Below are positions 1 through 7,524 of a stretch of DNA of 64,000 nt, piece by piece. The notes under the pieces were generated by a model, which saw nothing but the letters and a program-made list of their open reading frames with translations, made no database searches and was not told where the DNA came from. The translations under genes and the position numbers were made by a program. This stretch comes from Saccharopolyspora kobensis (GTDB taxonomy: Bacteria; Actinomycetota; Actinomycetes; Mycobacteriales; Pseudonocardiaceae). Position 1 is the stretch's first letter; each line of letters opens with the position of its first letter. The stretch spans positions 124,001 to 188,000 of the forward strand of contig NZ_FNVB01000003.1 in the NCBI RefSeq assembly GCF_900108315.1, written 5' to 3'.

Positions 1-64
1 CCCCGGTCGGCGCCGTGCTGCGGGGCACGCGCAGCGTCCGCTGGATGATCTGCTGTTCGAGCAC
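1..64 (-). CDS. Partial CDS, N-terminal 21 codons
   Basis: Reading away from the stop of the next gene, the minus strand shows GGAG (72-69), a 4-base spacer and a GTG at 64, after which the frame stays open to the window edge. The peptide begins MLEQQIIQRTLRVPRS. Only the first residues are visible, so no family can be named. The tight spacing suggests it is the last visible member of the operon starting at 1962. Confidence 0.5.
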   Translation of the reverse strand, partial: MLEQQIIQRTLRVPRSTAPTG

Positions 65-71
65 GGGACTC

Positions 72-728
72 CTAGGTTCCTCGGGCCGGGATCTGGGCGA
101 CCCGGGTTCGCTCATCGGGTCCGATCCAGACGAACGCGGGTGCGCCGATCTCCGGGACCTCGTGGTGCGGGAGGTTGATGTCGGGCGACAGCGCCACGAG
201 CGACATCTGGTTTCCGGGCGGCCATTCGCAGGCGACGTCGACGACCAGCCTGCTGACCCTGCGGTACCTGGTGGGCTTGCCGCGGATGCCCGCTACGGTG
301 CCGCGCACCTGGACGGCCTCGGCGCGGAACGCCTCGTAGGCGTCGGCGAACCGGGATGCGGTGAAGCTCCGGACCGTCGTGTCGAAGTAGTGGGTCCAGG
401 CCGGCGCCAGGAAGACCCACGGGAAGGCCGTCCAGATCACGTTCCAGTACCACGGGAAGAACTCCTCGTCGTCCCACGCGTTCACGGTGACCAAGCGCAC
501 TGCGAGCGCGCTCACGACGATCAGGAGCAAACCGGTCATGATGGGCTGCTTGATCGTCTTGAAGCTGCCGGTGATCAGCTCGGGGTTCTTCGGCAGCTGC
601 GCGGGCTCGCCGATGCTGGAGACCACGCGAACTCGCGCCCCGCGCTGGACGAGGCGCTTCGCGGCGTTGAAATCCTTCGGCGCGGCAAGCGTTCCCGCCG
701 CCCGGCGCTGCTGCTCACCGGCGCTCAT
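72..728 (-). CDS. Two-helix membrane protein, paralogue of the gene at 1228-1962
   Basis: This 218-aa protein has two hydrophobic segments near residues 63-85 and 90-114. They are separated by an acidic, aromatic loop (AWDDEEFFPWYWN) that is almost identical to the one in the gene at 1228-1962. The cytosolic C-terminal half shares the ending VPEIGAPAFVWIGPD...RVAQI with that paralogue but lacks its SHOCT tail. The ATG at 728 was chosen because it overlaps the HEAT gene's stop (ATGA) and follows GGAG; longer readings would run deep into that gene. I do not know the function. Paralogy and operon position suggest the two membrane proteins work together, possibly as a heteromer. Confidence 0.75.
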   Translation of the reverse strand: MSAGEQQRRAAGTLAAPKDFNAAKRLVQRGARVRVVSSIGEPAQLPKNPELITGSFKTIKQPIMTGLLLIVVSALAVRLVTVNAWDDEEFFPWYWNVIWTAFPWVFLAPAWTHYFDTTVRSFTASRFADAYEAFRAEAVQVRGTVAGIRGKPTRYRRVSRLVVDVACEWPPGNQMSLVALSPDINLPHHEVPEIGAPAFVWIGPDERTRVAQIPARGT

Positions 729-1219
729 GCCCACCTCTCCAGGGTTCTCGCGGCCCACGAGCCCAGCTCGTCGTCCGCCAGCAGTTCGCTCACCAGCCTC
801 GTCCGTTCCTCGGACGGCCCGGCTTCCGCGCAGGCCGCCGCCGCGTTGTGCCGGACGTTCACGTCGTCGTCGGAGCGCATGGCGGCCGCCATCACCCGGT
901 GGACCACCGGGTGGTCCGCGTAGGGACCGAGGGCCATCGCCGCGTGCTGGCGCACCAGGTCCTCGTCGTGATCGGACAGGGCGGCCACCACCGCCTCGCC
1001 CGCTTCCCGGCGGGCCTCTTCGTCGACCGGCGGGTAGAGCCGCAGGGCGGTCGCGCACTCGACGCGGGCGAGTTCGTGCTCGTCCGGGTCTGCGAGCACC
1101 GACGCCAGGAACCCGTGTGCGCTCTCGCCGTCGAGCTCAGCGACGATCGCGGCCTTCTCGTCGTCTTCCGGCTCCAGCGCGCGGTACCGCTCGATGAGCC
1201 TTCCGATCCGGTCCACCAC
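725..1219 (-). CDS. HEAT-repeat-like protein
   Basis: This small soluble protein (164 aa) is made of helical repeats: LARVECATALRLYP, LVRQHAAMALGPYADHPVV and NVRHNAAAACAEAG are typical HEAT/PBS-lyase-like units. Such proteins usually act as binding scaffolds. GTG at 1219 (or 1216) is preferred because GGAG lies 5-8 bases upstream, overlapping the stop of the previous gene; GTG at 1225 would sit on the ribosome site. The gene overlaps the next start by four bases and lies between two paralogous membrane-protein genes, so it may be their cytosolic partner. The specific role is unknown. Confidence 0.7.
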   Translation of the reverse strand: MVDRIGRLIERYRALEPEDDEKAAIVAELDGESAHGFLASVLADPDEHELARVECATALRLYPPVDEEARREAGEAVVAALSDHDEDLVRQHAAMALGPYADHPVVHRVMAAAMRSDDDVNVRHNAAAACAEAGPSEERTRLVSELLADDELGSWAARTLERWA

Positions 1220-1227
1220 GTGCACTC

Positions 1228-1962
1228 CTAGCCCAGCAGTCGTTGTTTGGCCTTCTGGTACTCCTCGTCGCTGAGCGCGCCGCTGGAGTGCAACTCCGCG
1301 AGCATCGCCGAGGAATCCACGACGTCCGCACCGGGCTCCGGCGGTTCGGCGACTCCGGATGCGATCTGCACGACCTTGGTCTGCTGGTCCGGTCCGATCC
1401 AGACGTGCGCGGGCGCGCCGACCTTCGGCACCTCGGTCTGCAGCAGGCTGATCTGCGTGGTGAGCACCACGAGCGGGCCTTGCGCGCCGCACCCGATCTC
1501 CGCGGCCAACCTGATCACCCGGCCGCTCTCGCTGGTCATCACGTGCACGTTCTCGACGGTGCCCGCGACGCGGACCGCCCGGGCCCGGAACTCCTCGAAG
1601 CCCGCGGCGAACCTGCGGGCGCAGGCCTGCCGCCGGAGCGACTTGGCGTAGCCGAGCCAGACCGGGGTCAGGAAGAACCACGGGAACAGCGTCCAGACCA
1701 CGTTCCAGTACCACGGGAAGAAACCGTCTTCGTCCCAGGCGTTGAACGTGATGACGTACACCGCGAGCACGCTCACCGCGCACAGCACGACACCGCCCAG
1801 GAACTGCTGGCCGGGTGAGGAGATCGCACCGACGACCGCCTCTGGATCCGGCTCCAGCCGGGACGCGTCGGAGTCCCCGGTGACCACGCGCACGCGGGCA
1901 TTGTTGTCGACACGTTCGGCCAGCGCGAAGAAGTCCTCCGTCGAGGAAAGGTGCTCGGGCAT
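1228..1962 (-). CDS. Two-helix membrane protein with C-terminal SHOCT domain
   Basis: This 244-aa protein has two hydrophobic helices at about residues 54-76 and 81-105, flanking the loop AWDEDGFFPWYWN. After a soluble domain it ends in LAELHSSGALSDEEYQKAK, a clear SHOCT (short C-terminal) domain, which is usually an oligomerisation or binding tail of bacterial membrane proteins. It is paralogous to the gene at 72-728, which has no SHOCT tail. The ATG at 1962 has AGGA seven bases upstream and is probably the first gene of a four-gene operon. No enzymatic motif is seen. Confidence 0.75.
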   Translation of the reverse strand: MPEHLSSTEDFFALAERVDNNARVRVVTGDSDASRLEPDPEAVVGAISSPGQQFLGGVVLCAVSVLAVYVITFNAWDEDGFFPWYWNVVWTLFPWFFLTPVWLGYAKSLRRQACARRFAAGFEEFRARAVRVAGTVENVHVMTSESGRVIRLAAEIGCGAQGPLVVLTTQISLLQTEVPKVGAPAHVWIGPDQQTKVVQIASGVAEPPEPGADVVDSSAMLAELHSSGALSDEEYQKAKQRLLG

Positions 1963-2026
1963 GGACTGATCCTAACCAGACGCCAAAATCGTTGGCCAGC
2001 TGGCACTTTCAAGAGCCACTGTGGAC

Positions 2027-2061
2027 GCGGGGTGTCCCTCGCCTGCCGAGGGGCACCCCGC
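2027..2061 (-). terminator. Hairpin after the TPR gene
   Basis: GCGGGGTG plus CCCTC on the left pairs with GAGGG plus CACCCCGC on the right around the 7-base loop gcctgcc, with one internal mismatch. It begins just past the stop of the gene at 2067-4883 and before the next start at 1962, so it probably separates the two transcription units. Confidence 0.6.
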
Positions 2062-2066
2062 GCCGA

Positions 2067-4883
2067 TCACTCGGCGACCGCGGCGCGGACCTCGGCGGCC
2101 TCAGCCGTGCGCCCGAGCTTCTCCAGCACCTCGCCGAACTCCAGCGACACCCCGGTGTGCGCCTGGCTGCCGACCGGCAGCCGCTGCAGCGACGCCCGGT
2201 ACAGCCCGACCGCTTCTTCCGCGCGCCCCTTGTCGTTGAGCACGCGGGCGGCCAGCAGCTCCGACATCGCCGCGGAGCCCGTGTCGTGCACCGCGGCGTA
2301 CCCGTCGGCAGCGGTCAGCGCGAGCGGGATCGCCTCTTCCTCGCGCCCCATCGCGGCCAGCGCGCGGGCCTTCGTGTCCGTCACGTCGGCGACGAACCAC
2401 TCCGGCGGGTTCTCCCACTCCTCGCCCGCTGCGCGGCCGGCTTCGATCGCCGCGTCGAGGTCGGTCAGCCCTGCCTCACCGCGGAACTTGATCTTGCTCT
2501 GGCCCAGCTGGTGCAGCACCCTGGCGGCCTGCTCGGACAGCTCGTGCGCGCGGGCCAGCCGCAGCGCCGCCTCGAAGCTCTCCACCGCGTCCTCGTCGTC
2601 CACCGACACCAGCAGGTCGCCCAGCGCCGAGTGCGCCCGGATCGCCAGCGACACCAGCGCCTCGTCACCGGACTCCTCCGCGACGTGCGCGACCTCGGAG
2701 AACACCCGGTAAGCCGTGCCGAGCTCCTGGGCCTCGCGGGAGGCCAGGCCCAGCCAGAACCGCGCCTCCAGCGCGAACGCGCCGGCGCCCTCGGTGCCCG
2801 CGAAGCCCGCGGCCGCCGCGTCCAGCGACTCCATCGCCAGGTCCGGTTCACCGGCCTGCAGCTGGAACCGGCCCAGCCAGTACCGGTTGACGTTGAGGTC
2901 GCCGGTGTCACCGAGCTCGGCGTGCCGCACCGCGACCTGCGCGCGGTTCACCGCCTCCGCGACGTCGCCCAGGTCGTCGAGCAGGTGCGCCGCCAGCATC
3001 GCCGCCGACGACACACCGGCCCGGTTCCCGATCGCCGTCTGCAGGTCCAGCAGCTCGTCGGCCACCCGGACGCCGGTGGCGAAGTCGCTCATGCCGCCGG
3101 CGACCCGCGCCCGCAGTTCCAGCGCCTTGATCCGCGCGCTGCGGTCGGTCTCGGCGGCCAGCAGCGCGTCCAGCGCGTCGATCGCGGGCTCCGGCTGGCT
3201 CTCCCGCAGCAGCACCTGCGCCAGCAGGAACCGGGCCGAGGTGAGCTGCTCCAGCCCCGCGGCCTCGGCCAGCTCGACGGCTTCCCTGGCCAGCGGCACC
3301 GCGTCGGCGGTCTGATCGCGGTAGCCCAGCAGCCCGCCCAGGGAGATCAGGACCTCGGACCGGGCAGCGGCTTCGAGATCGTCGCGGGCCAGCACCGCGC
3401 GCAGCTTCGCTTCGCTGTCGTCGTCGAAGGGCGGGTACAGCGCCAGGCCGAGTTCCTCCTCGACGTCGGCCAGCTGCTGCTGCCCCAGGGCGCGCAGCGC
3501 CTCGGCCCGGGACTTGACGGCCTCCCGCGCGCCGTCCCAGTCCTCCCGCTCCCGGCAGATCGTCAGGACCGCGCGGTGGAACCGGGGCAGCAGCTCCGGT
3601 TCGGGCTGCTCGTCCATCTCCTCCAGCAGCGCCAGCGCCTCGTCCGGGTCCTCCTTGACCACGGTCGCCACCCGGATCAGGTCGAGGTAGTCCGCCGGGG
3701 TCTTCGGGGCCTGCGGTTCGGCGAGCTCGGCAGGCGCGAAGGTCTGCGTCTCGATCGGCAGGTCGTAGTGCTCGTCGGCCAGCGCGCGGGCCCGCGCGAT
3801 CTCGGTGGCGAAGTGCTGGTTTCCGTTGCGCGCGTCGAAGGACTCGGCGATCTCACCGGCGACCCGCCACGATTCGGCGGCCAGCTCGGCGGCGGTGCGC
3901 CGGCGCGGCTCGATGCCGAAAACCGCTGCCACGTCGGGCATGTCGCTTCCGCGCACCTCGACATCGCCGTGCCCGCCGCGGGTCACCGCGTCCAGCAGCA
4001 CGCCGTAGGAGACCAGCGCGCGGAACCGCTTGTAGACGTCCAGCGGGTCGTTCGGCAGCTCGCCGATGTGCCGCTCCAGCAGCGACAGCCCGCGCTCGGT
4101 GTTGCCCGTGACCGCGAGGAAGACCAGGTGGTCGGCCATGATGCCGAACCCGTCGGCGTTGGCCACCGCCGCGCGGTAGCTGCGGAAGTGGTGCCACTTG
4201 GCCTCGTCGGCGCGGCCCGCGCGCAGCAGCGGCAGCAGGGCGTTGCCCTGGGCGCGCTCCGGTTCCGAACCGCACGACACGCGGTTCTCGATGATCTCGT
4301 CGAACAGCCGCAGCGCCGTCTCCTCGTCGCCGGAGGCCCGGAAGTAGTCGGCGTCGTCGCTGCGGACGCAGGCCTCGCAGTGGCTGTAGTTGTCGCGCGG
4401 CAGCTCCTCGCGGGCCGCCCGGAACCCGGCCGCCTCCTCGAAGCGCCCCGCCGTGGTGGCGTTGGACATCTTCGCCTGCCAGACGCCGGAGAGCCCGACA
4501 CCGGCAGCCCGGTAGCGCCGCTCCATGTCGTCGAGGACCTGGTCGACCTGCTGCTGCGGGAACGCCGGGTTCAGCGCGACCGCCTCGGCCATCCACTTGT
4601 AGTACCAGAGCAGGTCGTTGTCCTCGACCTCCAGCGGGAACCGCGCCGGGTCGGAGTCGTGCTGGCCCAGGCACCAGGAGAACGCGGTGAACATCGTGTC
4701 GCTGTCACCGGTCATCGACGCGCTGGAGATCTGCCGCATCCGCGCCTTGTAGAGCAGATCCTCCTCGCCGGCCTCCTGCGCCAGCCGGACCGCGTCGGCG
4801 ACCATCGCCGATTCCTCCGGCCCGTAGGGCATCATCTCGCTGTCGTCGAGCAGCCGCTCGATCTCGGTCACGGTTTCGGACAT
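2067..4883 (-). CDS. Large TPR-like repeat protein
   Basis: This soluble protein of 938 aa has no signal peptide and no membrane segment. It is built almost wholly of helix-turn-helix repeats with the A/G/Y/A pattern of TPRs, for example ATAGRFEEAAGFRAA, AQVLLRESQPEPAIDALDAL and ARVLNDKGRAEEAVGLYRAS. A GAGGGG ribosome site precedes the ATG at 4883. It lies 46 bases downstream of the Hsp90-family gene on the same strand, so the two are probably co-transcribed. In eukaryotes many Hsp90 co-chaperones are TPR proteins, but here the link is only genomic. A partner or client-loading role is inference; the repeat fold is secure. Confidence 0.75.
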   Translation of the reverse strand: MSETVTEIERLLDDSEMMPYGPEESAMVADAVRLAQEAGEEDLLYKARMRQISSASMTGDSDTMFTAFSWCLGQHDSDPARFPLEVEDNDLLWYYKWMAEAVALNPAFPQQQVDQVLDDMERRYRAAGVGLSGVWQAKMSNATTAGRFEEAAGFRAAREELPRDNYSHCEACVRSDDADYFRASGDEETALRLFDEIIENRVSCGSEPERAQGNALLPLLRAGRADEAKWHHFRSYRAAVANADGFGIMADHLVFLAVTGNTERGLSLLERHIGELPNDPLDVYKRFRALVSYGVLLDAVTRGGHGDVEVRGSDMPDVAAVFGIEPRRRTAAELAAESWRVAGEIAESFDARNGNQHFATEIARARALADEHYDLPIETQTFAPAELAEPQAPKTPADYLDLIRVATVVKEDPDEALALLEEMDEQPEPELLPRFHRAVLTICREREDWDGAREAVKSRAEALRALGQQQLADVEEELGLALYPPFDDDSEAKLRAVLARDDLEAAARSEVLISLGGLLGYRDQTADAVPLAREAVELAEAAGLEQLTSARFLLAQVLLRESQPEPAIDALDALLAAETDRSARIKALELRARVAGGMSDFATGVRVADELLDLQTAIGNRAGVSSAAMLAAHLLDDLGDVAEAVNRAQVAVRHAELGDTGDLNVNRYWLGRFQLQAGEPDLAMESLDAAAAGFAGTEGAGAFALEARFWLGLASREAQELGTAYRVFSEVAHVAEESGDEALVSLAIRAHSALGDLLVSVDDEDAVESFEAALRLARAHELSEQAARVLHQLGQSKIKFRGEAGLTDLDAAIEAGRAAGEEWENPPEWFVADVTDTKARALAAMGREEEAIPLALTAADGYAAVHDTGSAAMSELLAARVLNDKGRAEEAVGLYRASLQRLPVGSQAHTGVSLEFGEVLEKLGRTAEAAEVRAAVAE

Positions 4884-4929
4884 GCTTCGGGTCCCCTCTT
4901 CGTCAGGTGTTGCGCGGCCTCGGCCGCGG

Positions 4930-6798
4930 TCAGCTCGTGACGCCCACGCTGAGCTGGATCAGGTCGCTCATCGCGGTGGTCATCACGGTTCGGTCGTTGC
5001 GGGACAGCGGCCGGTGCCCGGCCAGCAGGGCCTGGATGTAGATCAGCCGGACGCTGCGGTCGAAGACGAGCTGGTCGTCCAGGTTGGACAGCTGGCGGAT
5101 CATCGGGTTCTGCCAGTTCAGGCACAGCTGCGCCGTGGTGCTGCGAGGTGTGCGGCCGGGTTTGCCCGCGGTGATCGCGTCCACCCCGCCCAGCACGTCG
5201 GCCCACACCGCCGGTGCCGAGTCGCGCACCTCGGTGCGCTCGATCCGGCGGATGGCCGCCGCGTCGGCGACGTAGAGCGCCGTGACGTTGTCCGGCCGGA
5301 AGGAGCGCACCAGCGCGTCGCAGCCCAGGTCGGCCAGCACCGCCGCCGCCCGGCGCTCCAGCGCGCTGGTGCTGCTGCGGTCGTCCATCGGCGGTGGTGC
5401 GAGCTCGTCCAGGATCGAACTGGCCTGGACCTGCTCCACGGTGACGTCGTCGATCAGCAGCGGCAGCCGACGCAGCAGGTCCGACTCGTAGGTGTAGCCG
5501 CCGTTGATCACCGGCTGGTCGGGCGGGACAACCGCCGCGATCTGCCGGAACTCGTCGACGGTCTCCACGTAGCGGACGTGGCGGGACTGATCCAGGTAGT
5601 CGCGGACGGTCATCCGCCCGGCCGAGGTCTCCACGGTCAGCCACGGCAGCACCGCGGCGGCGAGGTCGTCGTCGTGCACGGCCATCGACTTCAGGCCCAG
5701 GTGGTGCACCGCGACGAACCGCTCGAACCGCGCCGGCCGGGTGGTGGCCTGCTGGACGATCCAGCGCCGCAACGCCTTCCCGATCTCCTCCCGGGTGTAC
5801 TCCAGCGCCTCGTCGGCGACCAGCTGCTCGCGCGACGCCGTCGGCCGCAGGCCCTCGGTGTTGAGGACGCAGCGCACGAAGTAGGCCCACTCGGGCAGCA
5901 GTTCGGAGAGGTCCTCGCCCAGCAGCATCCGGCCGAGGTAGAGCTGCCCGCTGCGCCGGGCGCCCGGCGGCGGCGCGAACGGCAGCACGTAGGCCACGCC
6001 CTGCGTTCCGGTGGCGGGCACCGAGATCTCGATCGTCTCCAGTGGACGGTTCCCGGTCAGCTCCGCGCCGAACGCCTCCAGCGCCTCGGCGGCCGACCGC
6101 TCGTCGGCCGGTCGCTCCTGCGGCAGGAACACCGCTGGTTCGTTGACCGTCTCCCACGTCTGGTCGGCGCGCCGCACGAGCACCTCGACCGGCAGGTACC
6201 GGCCGAAGCGGCGGGCCAGCGACAGCACCTTCGCCGCGGACAGCAGCGCCGCGTCGTCCGGCCGCGGGGACAGCCGCACCTCGGTGCCGATCGCCACCCC
6301 GCCCGACTCGGCCTCGGTGAGCTCCCGGATCGAGAAGGTGCCGTCGGCCGATCCGGTCCACTCCACCGGCGGGTGGCCGTGCACCGAGCGGCTGCGCACC
6401 ACGATCCGGTCCGACACCATGAAGCAGCTCAGCAGGCCGATGCCGAACTGGCCCAGGTAGTCCTCGTCGCGGAGGTTCAGCACGTCGTCGCGCTTGGAGC
6501 TCTTGCCCACGGTGGCCAGCAGCTCGCCCGCTTCGGCGGCGCTCAACCCCTGCCCGGCGTCGCGGAAGACGAACTCCTCCGGTGATTCCGGCACCGTGCC
6601 GACCGGGAAGATCTCGATGCCGCCCCGGCCCTGCCCGCCGTCGGCCTTGGCGCGAGCGGCGATCGCGTCACGCCCGTTCTGCAGCAGCTCGCGCAAGTAG
6701 ACGTCGGCGCCGGAGTAAATGTGCCTGCTCAGCAGATCGACCACTCCACCAAGGTCCACCTGGAACGGGCGCACAAGCGAACTCCCGGCGTTTTCCAT
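4930..6798 (-). CDS. Hsp90-family (HtpG-like) chaperone ATPase
   Basis: The protein is 622 aa, the usual length of HtpG. The N-terminal GHKL (Bergerat) ATP site is visible: helix ELLQNGRDAI with E37, N41 and D44; DAGQG at 80-84; TVGKSSK at 96-102; and GQFGIGLLS at 116-124. Middle and C-terminal client and dimer regions follow. The start MENAGSSLV is set by GGAGGGAG eight bases upstream; longer readings contain Cys/Trp-rich non-conserved sequence. The DAGQG motif differs from HtpG's usual DNGIGM, and no MEEVD tail is present, so this is a divergent member. It is probably co-transcribed with the downstream TPR gene. I saw no CIRCE or HAIR heat-shock operator upstream. Confidence 0.85.
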   Translation of the reverse strand: MENAGSSLVRPFQVDLGGVVDLLSRHIYSGADVYLRELLQNGRDAIAARAKADGGQGRGGIEIFPVGTVPESPEEFVFRDAGQGLSAAEAGELLATVGKSSKRDDVLNLRDEDYLGQFGIGLLSCFMVSDRIVVRSRSVHGHPPVEWTGSADGTFSIRELTEAESGGVAIGTEVRLSPRPDDAALLSAAKVLSLARRFGRYLPVEVLVRRADQTWETVNEPAVFLPQERPADERSAAEALEAFGAELTGNRPLETIEISVPATGTQGVAYVLPFAPPPGARRSGQLYLGRMLLGEDLSELLPEWAYFVRCVLNTEGLRPTASREQLVADEALEYTREEIGKALRRWIVQQATTRPARFERFVAVHHLGLKSMAVHDDDLAAAVLPWLTVETSAGRMTVRDYLDQSRHVRYVETVDEFRQIAAVVPPDQPVINGGYTYESDLLRRLPLLIDDVTVEQVQASSILDELAPPPMDDRSSTSALERRAAAVLADLGCDALVRSFRPDNVTALYVADAAAIRRIERTEVRDSAPAVWADVLGGVDAITAGKPGRTPRSTTAQLCLNWQNPMIRQLSNLDDQLVFDRSVRLIYIQALLAGHRPLSRNDRTVMTTAMSDLIQLSVGVTS

Positions 6799-7143
6799 CA
6801 GAATTCTCCCTCCGCACGAGCTCACCGCCGAGCATACGGGACACCACTGACGACTCCGCGATTCCCAGTTGCTCGCGACTACTCGTACCACGTCGACATC
6901 TTCGCTGGTCAAGCGGTTTTTCGCGATGCGCCACCAACTAAGGTCGGCACCCGGAACGCGTCTCGAGGACGATTCTCGGCGCGGTAACGAATTCGTCACA
7001 CAGCACTTCGAGAATGCATTCGGGAAAAACGTGTAGGCAGAATTACCGGCAGAATCGAAACAGGGCGCACCGAGCGTTCATTGGCGCACACGCTCCGTGC
7101 ACATCGGACAGTGGCGCGACCGGGCGCCCGGCGTACATCACCG

Positions 7144-7176
7144 GGTCAGCGCCGGTTCACCCGGCAGCCATCTCGC
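7144..7176 (+). promoter_or_regulatory. PHO-box-like direct repeats, distal copy
   Basis: Consecutive 11-base units GGTCAGCGCCG, GTTCACCCGGC and AGCCATCTCGC. The middle unit agrees with the PhoP direct-repeat consensus described in Streptomyces (GTTCACC-type 11-mers) at 10 of 11 positions; the outer units match mainly in the GGTCA/CAT core. The position upstream of a phoD-type phosphatase supports phosphate control. PhoP binding is inference. Confidence 0.5.
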
Positions 7177-7425
7177 AGCTCCAGAACACCGGTTGCGCTG
7201 AACCGCTCGACGGGTTCGAGCGAGGCCCCTGACGGCACTTCTCGCTCGAGACGCCACCGCTGTTCACCGACCGCCGGAAGTCTGCGGCACCAGAAGGCTC
7301 GCCGCTCCACTGCGCAGCGCTGGGAGAATGCGCGTCGGGCGCCGACGAAACAGTGCGCACCGCAAGTTCGTTCCCCGGCACGCTCCGTGCACATCGGACA
7401 GTGGTGCGCCGGGAATACATCGCCG

Positions 7426-7458
7426 GGTCAGCACCGGTTCGCCCAGCGGTCATCTCGC
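7426..7458 (+). promoter_or_regulatory. PHO-box-like direct repeats, proximal copy
   Basis: Three adjacent 11-base units GGTCAGCACCG, GTTCGCCCAGC and GGTCATCTCGC, ending 66 bases before the phoD start. All three carry the G(G/T)TC core in register, as expected of a tandem PhoP site. It is the counterpart of the site at 7144-7176 within the duplicated segment. Confidence 0.5.
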
Positions 7459-7524
7459 GGATCTAGCGTGCACCGGATTCACCGATTCGGCGCGCCCGGC
7501 CGCGCACAACTGCAGAGGGGAACC

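Larger units (their letters stand above)
7056..7458 (+). repeat. Imperfect direct duplication upstream of phoD
   Basis: Two copies lie at about 7056-7176 and 7346-7458, 290 bases apart at the left end and 282 at the right end because of an 8-base indel. Shared blocks include CGAAACAGnGCGCACCG, a stretch of at least 25 identical bases beginning CGCTCCGTGCACATCGGACA, and TACATCnCCGGGTCAGC followed by CCGGTTC. Each copy ends in PHO-box-like 11-mers. The copies have diverged, so this is an old local duplication of a regulatory segment. Confidence 0.75.
6799..7524. other. 726-base gene-free divergent region
   Basis: This stretch separates the divergent Hsp90 and phoD genes and has no convincing gene; open frames here have poor composition. 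The Hsp90-proximal part (6800-7055) is less GC-rich and should hold that promoter. The phoD-proximal part contains two imperfect copies of a 110-120-base segment, listed separately. Confidence 0.7.

Noticed and set aside
1992-4940. Very long plus-strand open frame opposite the TPR gene
   Set aside because: It is the antisense shadow of the minus-strand TPR gene; its Arg/Gln/Val-rich composition is not protein-like, whereas the minus strand gives clear repeats and a ribosome site.
7056-7458. CRISPR-like array
   Set aside because: Only two long, diverged copies 290 bases apart with no short regular repeats or spacers.
7081-7524. N-terminal extension of PhoD through the duplicated leader
   Set aside because: The extension is Arg/Ser-rich and would bury the Tat signal inside the protein; ATG 7525 has a ribosome site and starts at the signal.
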